Origin: Paenibacillus endophyticus
GTDB taxonomy: Bacteria > Bacillota > Bacilli > Paenibacillales > Paenibacillaceae
DNA: 64,000 bases
NCBI RefSeq assembly: GCF_014192395.1
Contig: NZ_JACHXW010000001.1
Location: 62,001 to 126,000 of the forward strand
Reading direction: 5' to 3'
Below are positions 26,602 to 37,054 of the stretch, piece after piece. The position numbers and the translations under genes are program-made. A model generated the notes under the pieces. That model was not told the DNA's origin. It saw nothing but the letters and a program-made list of their open reading frames with translations, and made no database searches. Within the stretch, counting starts at the first letter, position 1. Each line of letters opens with the position of its first letter.

Positions 26602-27633
26602 GTGAGCTACAAAGTTAGTGTTGTAATACCAGTGTTCAATGCTGAAAAGTACTTGGATGAATGTATCACATCATTGATTAATCAGACTCTTAAAGATTGT
26701 GAGTTTATATTCGTCAACGATGGGTCCACCGATACGAGCAGATTAATCATTGAAGGTTATCAAATAATGGACGATAGAATTGTTCTTTTGAATCAAGATA
26801 ATCAAGGTGTTAGTCAAGCTCGGAATGCTGCGCTTAGCATCGCTTCTGGAGAATACATTGGTTTCGTAGATGCTGATGATTTTATTAAAACTGATATGTA
26901 TCAAAAATTGTATGAAACTGCCAAACAAAAAAAATGTGATGTTGTTATTACTAATTTTGAGAGTGTACTTGATGGTTGTAAATGTACAACGCAATTTCCC
27001 TTCCCGCCTGACCAACTTTTAGATCGTCAATATATCGAACAAAAAATAATGCCTTACTTTTTAAAAGCCGATGACTTGAATTCAGTTTGGAACAAGCTTT
27101 ATAGAAGAGAACTGATTATAAATCTTAAAATTTCATTCCCCCAAAAAACAGCATTAGGAGAAGATGCAATTTTTAATATGTTATTTTTTGGATTCGCATC
27201 AACAATGTCCTATATAAAATACAATGGCTATTACTACAGGGAAGTGCTTGGAAGTGCAAGCCGAAATATAACAAAGATGGATTATTTTGGTAACGCATTA
27301 GAGGTCTACTTGATGGATCCTCCCGCTGTGTATAGTGAAGTAATATCCAAAACGATTGTTAATAGGTTTAAGTCTATTAGACTTATTAATAGTACCATCT
27401 CTTACATCAACTTATATATCAGGCCAAGCAAAGAAATCAGCTTTAGTAAAAGGTACTCCTATATTAAAAGAATGATTAACAATCATTATGTAAGGGAAGC
27501 AATTCCAATATATTTTGCTGAGATGCAGGTTTCATTAGGCCGTTATGAGAAGTTTATTCTTAACATGATAAGAGCAAGGTTTATATTTGGATTAATATGT
27601 GGAGTTACATATAGCAGAATTAGGAATAACTAA
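26602..27633 (+). CDS. GT2 glycosyltransferase, EpsJ-like
   Basis: 343 residues starting with GTG after GAGAGGTG. GT2 A-fold motifs: VVIPVFNAEKYLDECI, FVNDGSTDTS, QARNAAL and the metal site DADDF at about 90-94. Length and layout match B. subtilis EpsJ (344), but the second half is divergent, so no symbol is given. Very AT-rich compared with epsC. Confidence 0.86.
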   Translation: MSYKVSVVIPVFNAEKYLDECITSLINQTLKDCEFIFVNDGSTDTSRLIIEGYQIMDDRIVLLNQDNQGVSQARNAALSIASGEYIGFVDADDFIKTDMYQKLYETAKQKKCDVVITNFESVLDGCKCTTQFPFPPDQLLDRQYIEQKIMPYFLKADDLNSVWNKLYRRELIINLKISFPQKTALGEDAIFNMLFFGFASTMSYIKYNGYYYREVLGSASRNITKMDYFGNALEVYLMDPPAVYSEVISKTIVNRFKSIRLINSTISYINLYIRPSKEISFSKRYSYIKRMINNHYVREAIPIYFAEMQVSLGRYEKFILNMIRARFIFGLICGVTYSRIRNN

Positions 27634-27657
27634 ATTTAAGTGAAAGAGGTTATAGAT

Positions 27658-28815
27658 ATGAAGATAATGATGTTTGCACATGATGGCAGTCTTAATCGAG
27701 GCTGCGAAGCCATTGTTCGTTCATCAACTGCAATTATAAAGGAAAGATTATCTGATGCCCAAGTGTACTTGGCATCGACTAAGCCAGAGACGGATCAAGT
27801 TATCGCCAAGCTGGATGGCGTGTACGATGGTTCAACTCTTGCAATTAAAAAGTATTCCTATGATTGGTTTCTATCCTCAATGAAGGTTAAGCTATTTCAG
27901 GATGAATCCTATGCTTTCGGTAAAATTCACCATAACATTATTAAAAATATAAAGGATATGGATGTCTGCCTTTCCATAGGGGGAGACAACTATTGCTATG
28001 GAGAACAGCCAGGTTGGTATGAAATTAACAGACGTGTGAAAGCTCAAGGGAAGAAGCTTGTATTATGGGGGTGTTCCATTGGTGAAGAAGATATGTCGGA
28101 AAGAAAGCTAGAGGATCTTAGCACTTTTGATCTCATCTTGTCCCGCGAATCCATTACTTACCAGATGCTGCAAAGCAAAGGGCTTAAGAACGTTAAGTTA
28201 TGTGCTGATTCGGCTTTTACGATGGAGAAGGAAGAACTGCCGCTACCGCAAGGCTGGCAGGAAGGAAATACGATTGGTTTAAATTTCAGCCCGTTAGTTT
28301 GGAAACGGAACAAACAATCGCAAGCCGCTGTTGATGAATTGATCATACATATATTGAAATCATCCAATATGTCAATCGCATTAACACCTCACGTCATTAT
28401 CAATGGCAACAACGATTATGAGGTTTTGAGCGCTTATTTCGAGAAATATAAGCATACAGGCAGAGTAATGCTATTGCCAGATAATTTAACGGCAATTCAA
28501 TACAAAGGTTATATTGCTAGAATGAGATTTTTTATAGGTGCTCGAACGCATGCGACAATTGCAGCTTATTCGAATTACGTACCTACCATGGTACTTGGTT
28601 ATAGTGTGAAATCAAAGGGAATCGCCAAAGATATATTTGGTGAAGAAAAGCTGGTTCTCGATATTAAAGAAATATCAGATAGCAAGCTACTGATCAATAA
28701 GTTTAATGAGATGACTCATGAAGAAGAATCGATAATCAAGCAGCTTAAGCAATCTATACCTGGTATTAAGAAGATGTCATACAAAGCAGTAGACTACCTA
28801 AGCAGTCTAGCATGA
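27658..28815 (+). CDS. polysaccharide pyruvyltransferase family protein
   Basis: 385 residues from the ATG that follows AAAGAGGT by 7 bases. PS_pyruv_trans family: N-terminal DGSLNRGCEAIVRSS, the SIGGDNYCYG segment and FIGARTHATIAAYSN near the C-terminus. It transfers a pyruvyl ketal from PEP to a sugar, giving the polymer negative charge; B. subtilis EpsI/EpsO belong to the same family. Confidence 0.87.
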   Translation: MKIMMFAHDGSLNRGCEAIVRSSTAIIKERLSDAQVYLASTKPETDQVIAKLDGVYDGSTLAIKKYSYDWFLSSMKVKLFQDESYAFGKIHHNIIKNIKDMDVCLSIGGDNYCYGEQPGWYEINRRVKAQGKKLVLWGCSIGEEDMSERKLEDLSTFDLILSRESITYQMLQSKGLKNVKLCADSAFTMEKEELPLPQGWQEGNTIGLNFSPLVWKRNKQSQAAVDELIIHILKSSNMSIALTPHVIINGNNDYEVLSAYFEKYKHTGRVMLLPDNLTAIQYKGYIARMRFFIGARTHATIAAYSNYVPTMVLGYSVKSKGIAKDIFGEEKLVLDIKEISDSKLLINKFNEMTHEEESIIKQLKQSIPGIKKMSYKAVDYLSSLA

Positions 28816-28822
28816 GGTGGAA

Positions 28823-30016
28823 ATGAAAAAAAACTTATTGTTCATTATTCCAGGCCTTTCAGCCGGAGGTGCCGAAAGAAGTTTAATTAACCTGCTTACA
28901 CAATTGGATTTCGAAAAGTATCATGTAGATTTGTTTATGTTCAGCCCCAAAGGAATTTTTCTGGAGCTGCTACCTGAGCAGGTTAAGGTGCTGCCTCTTC
29001 CGGAAACTTATAGCCAATTTGTAAAACCGATACTTCCTGCTGTATCGCGATTATTGTGGAGAAGGAACGCAAAGTTGGTTTACAGTAGAATTATGTATAG
29101 CTACAAAAACAGAATATCTGGCAACACCAGCGTAAAGGAACAAGAAAGCTGGAAATATATCTCTTGCTCCTTTGCTACATTAGAAAAAAAATATGATATC
29201 GCAATCGCTTTTCTAGAGAAATCCTCTATCTATTTCTGTGCGGAGAAAGTGAAAGCAGATAAGAAAATAGGTTGGGTGCACAACGATTATGACATGCTGG
29301 GCATGAATCCACACTTCGACCAAAATTATTTCAATAAGTTGGATTATATCGTTACGGTTTCCGAAGAGTGTCGCCTTATTTTGCAGCAAAGATTTCCTAA
29401 TCAGAAAGAAAAAGTGAAGGTTATCTATAACATCGTATCTCCAACAATAATAAAAGGACTTGCTAATATGGTTTCAGAGGATGTTTATAGTCGGAAAAAT
29501 GATGAAATCGTGATTTTATCAATTGGTAGGCTGCATCCGCAGAAAGGCTTTGAGCATGCTTTAAGAGCAGCAAAGCGGTTGCTCGACAGCGGTTATTTGT
29601 TTCAATGGAATATTATTGGAGAAGGAGAAGAAAGAGCTATGCTGATGGAGCTCATTGATTCTCTAGGACTAAGCAACCACGTCAAGCTTCTTGGATTAAG
29701 ATCTAATCCATACCCTTATATTAAACAAGCAGACATCTATGCACAGACATCTATATATGAAGGAAAAGCCATTGCAATTGACGAGGCCAAAATATTAAAC
29801 AAACCAATCGTTATTACGAACTTTAGTACAGCTAAGGATCAGTTGGAGGATGGTATTGAAGGGTTGATAGTCGAGATGAATGCTGAGGCCATAGCAAGCG
29901 GCATATCAAACCTCATCCACAATACTGAACTTCGCTCACGAATAACAAGGCATTTAGCAGAGCTTACACTCGGGACAGAAAGTGAAATTGAAAAACTTTA
30001 TCAAATATTAGGATAG
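28823..30016 (+). CDS. GT4 glycosyltransferase, paralogue 2 of 3
   Basis: 397 residues; the start is between GTG 28817 and this ATG, and the ATG leaves room for the GAGG ribosome site. N-terminal GGAERSLINLLTQLDFEKYHV and donor region YEGKAIAIDEAKILNKPIVITNFSTA (seen as two consecutive segments). It is closer to the next gene than to 25371-26570, which indicates recent tandem duplication. Confidence 0.85.
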   Translation: MKKNLLFIIPGLSAGGAERSLINLLTQLDFEKYHVDLFMFSPKGIFLELLPEQVKVLPLPETYSQFVKPILPAVSRLLWRRNAKLVYSRIMYSYKNRISGNTSVKEQESWKYISCSFATLEKKYDIAIAFLEKSSIYFCAEKVKADKKIGWVHNDYDMLGMNPHFDQNYFNKLDYIVTVSEECRLILQQRFPNQKEKVKVIYNIVSPTIIKGLANMVSEDVYSRKNDEIVILSIGRLHPQKGFEHALRAAKRLLDSGYLFQWNIIGEGEERAMLMELIDSLGLSNHVKLLGLRSNPYPYIKQADIYAQTSIYEGKAIAIDEAKILNKPIVITNFSTAKDQLEDGIEGLIVEMNAEAIASGISNLIHNTELRSRITRHLAELTLGTESEIEKLYQILG

Positions 30017-30027
30017 GCGGAAACGAA

Positions 30028-31215
30028 TTGAAAAAAAAAATTTTGTTCGTCATGAACAATTTGAACTGCGGAGGTGCAGAGAAATCTCTGCTATCCTTGT
30101 TGCAAACGATTGACCTTTCCAAGTTTGACGTTGATCTCTATTTATTCAAGCATGAAGGTATTTTTTTTGATAAGCTTCCCGAGGCCGTTCATATACTGGA
30201 GGAGCCGACAGGTTATCGATATTTTGATATGTCGATTCGGAAAGCCGTATACTCTTGTTTGAAAAGTGGAAATGTGAAGTTGGCGTTAAGTAGAATTGTT
30301 GCAGGCTTTATCCTTTCTACCGAAAAAAATGCTGCTAGGCGAGAACAAAGAGTATGGAAATATTTATCCGTAGGACTGCCAGCGCTACAACAAAAATACG
30401 ATGCAGCTATCGGTTTTCTTGAGAAAAATCCGGTTTATTTCTGTATTGAAAAAGTTCAAGCGAATCAAAAAATTGGATTTATACATAATGATTATGACAA
30501 GCTGCAAATGGATTCTCGGATAGATTTTCCGTTTTTCACTAAATTAGACCATTTGGTAACGGTATCTGATGGATGCGGAGAGGTTCTGAATCAGCGGTTT
30601 CCACAATTTAAACAGAAGATTAAGATTATTCATAACATCATATCGCCTCCTATTATACATAAAATGTCGACAGAAAGAATGGATGTTGACATTAATGCAG
30701 GTCATGGTATTTCGATCGTTTCTATTGGGCGCTTGACTTCGCAAAAAGGATTTGAAATGGCTATTGGAGCTTGTAAAACGTTGGTCGAACAAGGCTATGA
30801 CCTTAATTGGTACGTCATTGGTGAAGGAGAAGAACGAATCCATTTAGAAAAGTTGATTGACTCATACGGGCTTGATCGGTATTTCCATCTTATTGGTTTA
30901 AAGGAAAATCCATATCCATATATCCAAAATGCTGATATTTACGTTCAGCCTTCACGATTTGAAGGGAAATCCATTTCAATCGACGAGGCCAAAATATTGC
31001 AAAAACCCATTGTTGTTACTAACTTTAGCACGGCGAGAGATCAAATTATACATAAGCAAAATGGACTAATCGTTGAGATGAATGCAGCCTCATTATCCGA
31101 AGGAATTAAACAGTTGATTGATGACAAAGAGATGAGGATTTATCTCAAGGAACAACTAGCACTGGAGAAACTGGGAAGTGAGTTGGAGATCGAGAAACTG
31201 TATGCGTTAATATAA
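30028..31215 (+). CDS. GT4 glycosyltransferase, paralogue 3 of 3
   Basis: 395 residues with a TTG start. N-terminal GGAEKSLLSLLQTIDLSKFDV, then FIHNDYDKL and donor region FEGKSISIDEAKILQKP followed by IVVTNFSTARDQ. It shares the HNDYD and NFSTA signatures with its immediate upstream neighbour. It lies 11 bases after that gene. Confidence 0.85.
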   Translation: MKKKILFVMNNLNCGGAEKSLLSLLQTIDLSKFDVDLYLFKHEGIFFDKLPEAVHILEEPTGYRYFDMSIRKAVYSCLKSGNVKLALSRIVAGFILSTEKNAARREQRVWKYLSVGLPALQQKYDAAIGFLEKNPVYFCIEKVQANQKIGFIHNDYDKLQMDSRIDFPFFTKLDHLVTVSDGCGEVLNQRFPQFKQKIKIIHNIISPPIIHKMSTERMDVDINAGHGISIVSIGRLTSQKGFEMAIGACKTLVEQGYDLNWYVIGEGEERIHLEKLIDSYGLDRYFHLIGLKENPYPYIQNADIYVQPSRFEGKSISIDEAKILQKPIVVTNFSTARDQIIHKQNGLIVEMNAASLSEGIKQLIDDKEMRIYLKEQLALEKLGSELEIEKLYALI

Positions 31216-31238
31216 CGATTTGCGAGGGAGCGAGCATA

Positions 31239-32423
31239 ATGCTAGGAATTCTAGCTGCTGTATTTATAGGATTAGTGATGATGGTCATACTGATTGACAT
31301 ACTGCCAATGAGCTGGGATTGGTTAAGCAGAATTCATATTGGCAGATACCGTAACAAACAAGAATGGAATCACTCCATAACGCAAGTAGGCGTTAATTGG
31401 CTTAATCATACACCTAAAATTAAAGTTACGGATAATGTAAGGTTAGTTGCGATAGATATGGTCAAAGGAAATTATTCTAAAAGCGCTATTCAGCACTGGC
31501 AGGAGGCTTCTTTATTATTGGGACTCTCTGAGTGTATGAAGAATGGTTCTAACAAAGAGATGGATACGAGCATCGAGCAATTTCTTAAATCTAAGTTTGA
31601 TGCCAAAGGTCAATGGAGAGTAAAGCCTGAGTACATAGATTCTGCAATTTTAGCATACGGCGTATTGAAGTTGGATCAAGTGGATACCGAACATTACAAA
31701 CTTGCGTTTGACAGCACATGGGAGCTCATTCAATCGCATATTGGAGAAGACGGAACCGTACAGTATCGTAAATTTATGAATAAATACAGATATGTAGATA
31801 CGATTGGGTTTGTTTGTCCGTTTCTAGTGAGGTATGGGATAAAGTACAACAAGCCGGAATGTGTACAATTGGCAATCAGGCAACTGGAGCAATATGAAAA
31901 GTTTGGCATGCTAGAAGATCATTTCATACCAAGTCATGCATATCATACTGACAATGCCATGCCTTTAGGATTATATGGTTGGGGGAGGGGACTCGGCTGG
32001 CTTGCAATTGGGTTGATTGACTCATGGGGTGAATTACCTAAGGAACATGAGTTCAAGTCAAGTCTGAACCAGTTTGTACTGAAATTTGCAAGAGCGATGC
32101 TAGCGTTTCAACATTCGGATGGAAACTGGAACTGGACGGTGACACGGAAAGAAACAAGAGCGGACTCTTCTACTACTGCAACTTTAGCTTGGTTTTTATT
32201 ACAGGCCTCTCAGCTCAATGAACTTTCAGAGGAGTGTTTAGAGGGATCTGAGCGGGCTATTCATTATTTAATGAAGGTTACTAGAAGAAGCGGTGCCGTT
32301 GATTTCTCACAAGGCGATACGAAAGATATTGGCGTGTATTCGATGTTATTTAACATATTGCCCTTCACGCAAGGTTTCTGCATCCGAATTGCCAATTTTC
32401 ATTCAAGAGAAATGGGAAGGTGA
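31239..32423 (+). CDS. membrane-anchored GH88/GH105-like protein
   Basis: 394 residues. An N-terminal helix (residues 2-21) without a cleavage site is followed by an alpha/alpha-toroid domain with the signature [12 protein letters not shown], typical of GH88/GH105 unsaturated glucuronyl or rhamnogalacturonyl hydrolases. Those enzymes act on products of polysaccharide lyases. A possible role is trimming of the polymer together with the beta-helix protein at 34629-36935. Catalytic Asp residues were not verified. The stop is 4 bases before the next start. Confidence 0.75.
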   Translation: MLGILAAVFIGLVMMVILIDILPMSWDWLSRIHIGRYRNKQEWNHSITQVGVNWLNHTPKIKVTDNVRLVAIDMVKGNYSKSAIQHWQEASLLLGLSECMKNGSNKEMDTSIEQFLKSKFDAKGQWRVKPEYIDSAILAYGVLKLDQVDTEHYKLAFDSTWELIQSHIGEDGTVQYRKFMNKYRYVDTIGFVCPFLVRYGIKYNKPECVQLAIRQLEQYEKFGMLEDHFIPSHAYHTDNAMPLGLYGWGRGLGWLAIGLIDSWGELPKEHEFKSSLNQFVLKFARAMLAFQHSDGNWNWTVTRKETRADSSTTATLAWFLLQASQLNELSEECLEGSERAIHYLMKVTRRSGAVDFSQGDTKDIGVYSMLFNILPFTQGFCIRIANFHSREMGR

Positions 32424-32427
32424 CATT

Positions 32428-32988
32428 ATGCTTAGGAAGACTATTGCGTTTGCAAGAGCACGGTTAAGGAAATGGTTACTAGAGGAAATATGGATGGAGG
32501 ATTATGTGAAGCTTGGTATGAAAATAGGTGAAAACTGTACTATACAACCAGGTGTAACGTTTGACTATTCCCATTGTTGGTTAATATCAATCGGCAATAA
32601 TGTAACAATTGCACCGCATGCCTACATTTTAGCTCATGATGCGAGTAGCAAAAGCGCAACAGGCTACACTAAGATCGGAAATGTCACAATTGGCGACGAT
32701 GTATTTATTGGTGCTAGAGCAATTATAATGCCAGGCGTTTCAATTGGCAAAGGATCCATTATTGCAGCTGGCAGCATCGTAACAAAATCTGTTCCACCAG
32801 GTTATATTTTTGGGGGAAGCCCCGCACAAGAAATTATGAATCTTGAAGCATACACGCAAAGTACAAGAAAATTATTTGAAGAACAGCCTAAGTATGACGT
32901 GAGCTTTACCTTAAATGGAAGTATTACGAATGAAAAAAAGGAACATATGTATAAGGAATTGCTAGTTACAAATGGCTTTGTCAGATAG
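32428..32988 (+). CDS. hexapeptide-repeat acyltransferase
   Basis: 186 residues from an ATG preceded by GGAAGGTG; a longer upstream frame overlaps the previous gene in a different frame and is rejected. Left-handed beta-helix repeats ([41 protein letters not shown]) end in GGSPAQEI, as in sugar O-acetyltransferases. The N-terminal basic amphipathic segment may attach to the membrane. Confidence 0.85.
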   Translation: MLRKTIAFARARLRKWLLEEIWMEDYVKLGMKIGENCTIQPGVTFDYSHCWLISIGNNVTIAPHAYILAHDASSKSATGYTKIGNVTIGDDVFIGARAIIMPGVSIGKGSIIAAGSIVTKSVPPGYIFGGSPAQEIMNLEAYTQSTRKLFEEQPKYDVSFTLNGSITNEKKEHMYKELLVTNGFVR

Positions 32989-32997
32989 GAGATTCAC

Positions 32998-34578
32998 ATG
33001 AGGGTAAAAAGCTCATTACTGAACATTTCTGCCGGCCTGGGGAGCCAGCTTGTTATTACCATTTTGAGTTTTGTGTCAAGAACAGTCTTTATTAATAGTC
33101 TAGGAATTGAATACTTAGGCGTTAATGGCCTATTTACGAGTATTCTTGCTATGCTGTCCCTTGCAGAGGCAGGAATTGGCTCAAGCATTATATACAATTT
33201 GTATAAGCCCGTAGCTGAAAACAATAGACCTAAAATATTGGCGCTCATGGATTTATACAAGAAAGCATATCTGGTTATCGCGGGGCTTGTTATGCTACTG
33301 GGACTAGGAGTCATGCCGTTTCTTGATGTAATCATCAAGGAAACAAGTATTGCAAACATTTCTATCATTTACCTGCTGTTTCTTGTAAATACCGCAGCCC
33401 CCTATCTGTTTGTCTATAAACACTCCTTCCTGAACGTCAATCAGAAAAATTATATCGTCACCTCGATATTTTCGGTTTCGTCTATCGTATCCACCGGTTT
33501 GAAGATCGCGATCTTGTTTTATACCGAGAACTATATTTTATATTTGATTGTAGAAAGCTTTTTCTCGATTATAACGTCGGCATTTGTCGTTTTTCTAGTA
33601 AACAAGATGTACCCTTTCCTCAAGGAGAAGGTGCGAGAAAAGCTAGATCCCGAGACCAAGGCTAATTTCATCAAAAATATGAAAGCCATCATTTTGCAAA
33701 ACGTAGGCAATTATTTTATTTTCGGAGTAGACAGCATACTGATCTCCACCTTCGTCAGCATTACAGCGGTCGGGCTTTATTCAAATTATAAGATGCTAAT
33801 CGATATTTGCCGGACGTTGCTCAATCAGGTATTTGCTAATATGTACCATAGTCTAGGCAATTTGATCGCGAAGGAAGGCTCGGATGCTGTATATCGCATA
33901 TTCAAGATTACGTATCTGCTTAATTTCTGGCTGTATTCGCTTCTATCTATCGGTCTTTATTTGCTCGTTGAGCCGCTTATCACACTATGGCTAGGACAGG
34001 AATTTGCAATGACGAATGCCGTTTTGCTTGTGCTTGTCGTTATGTTTTATGAGAGGGGAATGAGAAATTCGCTGAGCGCGGTGAAATCGACTGCAGGTAT
34101 TTTTCATGAGGATCGATTCGCACCGATAATACAAGCAGTGATTAATTTAGCCGTGTCATTAATTCTAGTTCATTTTTTGGGTATATTAGGCGTGTTTATC
34201 GGCAGCATTGTGAGTGCGCTAGCCGTACCATTCTGGTATACGCCAATGCTTGTTTACCGCAATGTGTTCCGCCAGCCCATATGGCAATACTACAAGAGCT
34301 ATCTGCTCTATACATTATTGGGCATAACAGTATGTATACTCGTTGGTATTATTAATAGCTTACTCCCATCCTCGACCTTTCTATGGCTCGCGATGAAGGG
34401 ACTCGTATGTGTGGTTATGGTCAATTTGATCTATGTTATCGTGTTCTATCAGACGGAGCAATTTTACTATTTAAAGACGATATTTATGGGACTATTGAAC
34501 AGAATTCCAAAGCTTCACGGACGAATTAGGAAGCAGAAACAAAGCCGTCAAAGCTTGGAGGTTGGCGGAAATAAGTAA
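32998..34578 (+). CDS. Wzx-type polysaccharide flippase
   Basis: 526 residues with about 14 membrane helices, MOP/PST family. N-terminal INSLGIEYLGVNGLFTSIL is typical of Gram-positive flippases of EPS clusters; B. subtilis EpsK has the same job. It should flip the lipid-linked repeat unit to the outer face for EpsG. It is the only flippase seen, so it probably serves the whole locus. GC content rises again within this gene. Confidence 0.88.
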   Translation: MRVKSSLLNISAGLGSQLVITILSFVSRTVFINSLGIEYLGVNGLFTSILAMLSLAEAGIGSSIIYNLYKPVAENNRPKILALMDLYKKAYLVIAGLVMLLGLGVMPFLDVIIKETSIANISIIYLLFLVNTAAPYLFVYKHSFLNVNQKNYIVTSIFSVSSIVSTGLKIAILFYTENYILYLIVESFFSIITSAFVVFLVNKMYPFLKEKVREKLDPETKANFIKNMKAIILQNVGNYFIFGVDSILISTFVSITAVGLYSNYKMLIDICRTLLNQVFANMYHSLGNLIAKEGSDAVYRIFKITYLLNFWLYSLLSIGLYLLVEPLITLWLGQEFAMTNAVLLVLVVMFYERGMRNSLSAVKSTAGIFHEDRFAPIIQAVINLAVSLILVHFLGILGVFIGSIVSALAVPFWYTPMLVYRNVFRQPIWQYYKSYLLYTLLGITVCILVGIINSLLPSSTFLWLAMKGLVCVVMVNLIYVIVFYQTEQFYYLKTIFMGLLNRIPKLHGRIRKQKQSRQSLEVGGNK

Positions 34579-34628
34579 CCTTTTGCTGACAAGCTACATA
34601 CAATAGCAGTAAAAGGAAGGTGAAGGCT

Positions 34629-36935
34629 ATGAATCAGCATACGTCTTACCGCATAGAGCTTGACCGGTTTAAAGTTAGCAACACGGGACGGAATCCGGCA
34701 GAAACGGCTAAGGGAATTAATGATGCGCTCATATGGGCCAAGCAGGAGGGCTTTTCGCATGTTGTGCTTCCAAGCGGAACCTATAGTGTCCGATTAGATC
34801 CGGGGACACTAATCGCCATTAAGATGCAAAGCGGCATTCATTTAGAATTAGAGAATGGCTGTGAAGTTGTTTTAGAGGCTAATTCTTCGCCCAATTATTC
34901 CATTATCGATATGACAGCGATTATGAATGCGAAGGTATCAGGCGGGAAGATTGTTGGCGATAAGAAGAATCATGTTTACGAGATTTTTGTGAAATTTGCT
35001 AGAGGTGGAGTGAATGCGGACGGGACCTTGAATGATGATCCGAACTGGATACGCAGCGAAGTGATCGATCGTTATGCCAATCCGGGACTGCTGAATAATT
35101 TCAGGCTCTGGACCATTCCAGGCGTTAATGCCTCTGCCTACTCCTTCTATCAATACAAGGATACGGTTTCCAAAGCAACCTTGACGGGCTTTCGCACGAA
35201 TGGCGTATTTGCACCCGCAGGCAGCACGGGAAGAGGTTGGTTCCTTAACGATGATAGAGACGTGAGTAAGAACAATAAAATGATATTTACGGTACCTTTG
35301 AGTTCATCGCTCACCGATAGTCAAATTTCAGGAATCCAAGCTAAAGTAGACAACTCCTACTACACTCATGAAGGAGGACATGGTATTGGATCGTTTGGGT
35401 CCAATTATATAGAAATTTATAATATCGAAATCTCGGATTGCGTCGGCGATGGAATTATAACCGGCTGGGAGAAGTACCAGCTCGATCCAGCGGAGTATAC
35501 GCAGAAGCAAATGGGGCAGCATATCCTCATTCATGATTGCCATATCCATCACTGCAGAAGGCAGGGTATATCGCTTTGTGCATCAAATGATACGCATGTC
35601 TACAGAAATAAGATTCACCATATCGGCTATGATGATGACGGCGTAACGACAAACTTTAGAAATGGTACTCCACCCATGTTTGGCATTGATATCGAATCTA
35701 TGTACGGAGAGATTAATATTCCAATCAAATCGTCTGTTCGTCAAAACGGGCTCGAGCTAAATTACCGAATCCGTTTATCTAATAATCACATTTATAGCAA
35801 TGTGCGGGGGCATTTCGTTAATTCGGATGGAACGGATGTTACCTTAGAGAACAATACGTTTGAGGGTTGGAATGTAGGAGGAATAAGCTCGAATCCTATT
35901 TTCCCTTATGTTAAATTTATCAATAATACGTTTATCGGTTGCGATCTGTTGGTACAAGGGGATAATTTCGTAAATGGTGCAGTTATTCAAAACGGGAATT
36001 TGAAGATTCTTGATGCAAGGGGTGCGGTTGTTCAAAATTGCAAGCTCATGAACGGCGCATTAGTTGGCTCAAGCGTGTATGGCTACTTCGGCTCACCAGC
36101 TGTAAACACCGCAACGGGTACATTTACCTTCAAAACCGCACACGGCATGGGCAATGGCGCACAGGTATCCTTTGAGCAGTGGATCGGGAAAGTGCCGACT
36201 GGCATTAGCGTGGATAAGTTATATTATACCGTCAACGTATCGGCATTAGGTTTCCAGGTTTCTGAGTCGCTGGGAGGCTCACCGGTGACAGTGAAAGACG
36301 CCGGCGAAGCAGGTTTTCATGTGGCCAGATTTAATTATGGCAGATGTTATTTATCGAATATTACGGTAGAACGGGAATGGCGCAAGGACAACGCGCTAAC
36401 GCCGAACTTTAATCTGCTTGCTGCAGGAGCGGTTATCAAAAACATCACGATTAAAAACTATGATATGGCGGTACTGGTTCCAGCAGATTATGCAGGGCGG
36501 CCGAATATTATTGATGGACTTACGGTAATTGAAGGATCTGCTAGATTTGAAGGCTGCCATATCAGTGAAAGTGAGTTTATGAGAGCAAAGACGCCTGCAT
36601 TGGGGAGCACAGACATCCAGTTAGGCTCCAATGATGCGAAATATAAGAGACAAATTACGCTGCGCAACGGATTGTTTCACAGCTTAGGTCTTGTACTTGA
36701 TGGGAATGCGACCGTGACGAGCACAACCTTCGTAAATGCAGCAGTTGGCAAAATAGACAATGCAAACAAGTCCGTAATTGCACAATCCTATATGGAGAAT
36801 AGTAAATTGAATTTCCACTGGCTGCGGCAGAATCAATCGATTACGATTGCAAAGTCGGTTTTCAAAGGTGTAACGGTAACAGGCACAGCACCTTATATAA
36901 GGCTGGTGGATAATACCGATTTAGGAACGGCCTAA
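34629..36935 (+). CDS. right-handed beta-helix protein, pectate-lyase or tailspike type
   Basis: 768 residues from an ATG 8 bases after AAGGAAGG. The start resembles phage tailspikes and pectate-lyase-3 proteins (NPAETAKGINDALIWAKQEG, LPSGTYSVRL). Many parallel beta-helix coils follow, for example IHDCHIHHCRRQGISLC and YRNKIHHIG. A domain of about 90 residues inserted near 484-574 (FTFKTAHGMGNGAQVSF, YYTVNVSALGFQVSESLGG) resembles modules of phage structural proteins. No signal peptide or anchor is visible, which is odd for a matrix enzyme. It may be a depolymerase or modifying enzyme, released by an unknown route. Confidence 0.72.
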   Translation: MNQHTSYRIELDRFKVSNTGRNPAETAKGINDALIWAKQEGFSHVVLPSGTYSVRLDPGTLIAIKMQSGIHLELENGCEVVLEANSSPNYSIIDMTAIMNAKVSGGKIVGDKKNHVYEIFVKFARGGVNADGTLNDDPNWIRSEVIDRYANPGLLNNFRLWTIPGVNASAYSFYQYKDTVSKATLTGFRTNGVFAPAGSTGRGWFLNDDRDVSKNNKMIFTVPLSSSLTDSQISGIQAKVDNSYYTHEGGHGIGSFGSNYIEIYNIEISDCVGDGIITGWEKYQLDPAEYTQKQMGQHILIHDCHIHHCRRQGISLCASNDTHVYRNKIHHIGYDDDGVTTNFRNGTPPMFGIDIESMYGEINIPIKSSVRQNGLELNYRIRLSNNHIYSNVRGHFVNSDGTDVTLENNTFEGWNVGGISSNPIFPYVKFINNTFIGCDLLVQGDNFVNGAVIQNGNLKILDARGAVVQNCKLMNGALVGSSVYGYFGSPAVNTATGTFTFKTAHGMGNGAQVSFEQWIGKVPTGISVDKLYYTVNVSALGFQVSESLGGSPVTVKDAGEAGFHVARFNYGRCYLSNITVEREWRKDNALTPNFNLLAAGAVIKNITIKNYDMAVLVPADYAGRPNIIDGLTVIEGSARFEGCHISESEFMRAKTPALGSTDIQLGSNDAKYKRQITLRNGLFHSLGLVLDGNATVTSTTFVNAAVGKIDNANKSVIAQSYMENSKLNFHWLRQNQSITIAKSVFKGVTVTGTAPYIRLVDNTDLGTA

Positions 36936-36944
36936 CAGGCTGAT

Positions 36945-36987
36945 AAAAAAATCCCTGGAGAGGATCTACGCTGCAGGGTATATTTTT
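36945..36987 (+). terminator. terminator of the second EPS block
   Basis: CCCTGGAG pairs with CTGCAGGG across a short loop (one G-G mismatch), with an A run before and ATATTTTT after. Confidence 0.6.
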
Positions 36988-37033
36988 GATATAATGTTCT
37001 TAATAAAGAATATAATAGTATTTTATAATGAAC
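36986..37033 (+). promoter_or_regulatory. galE promoter with SinR-type operators
   Basis: TTGATA and TATAAT are 19 bases apart. GTTCTTAATAAAGAAT (36996-37011) fills the spacer and touches the -10. A weaker site GTATTTTATAATGAAC (37018-37033) begins 22 bases later, two helical turns. Confidence 0.7.
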
Positions 37034-37054
37034 AAATGGAGAGGGGTTAATGAA

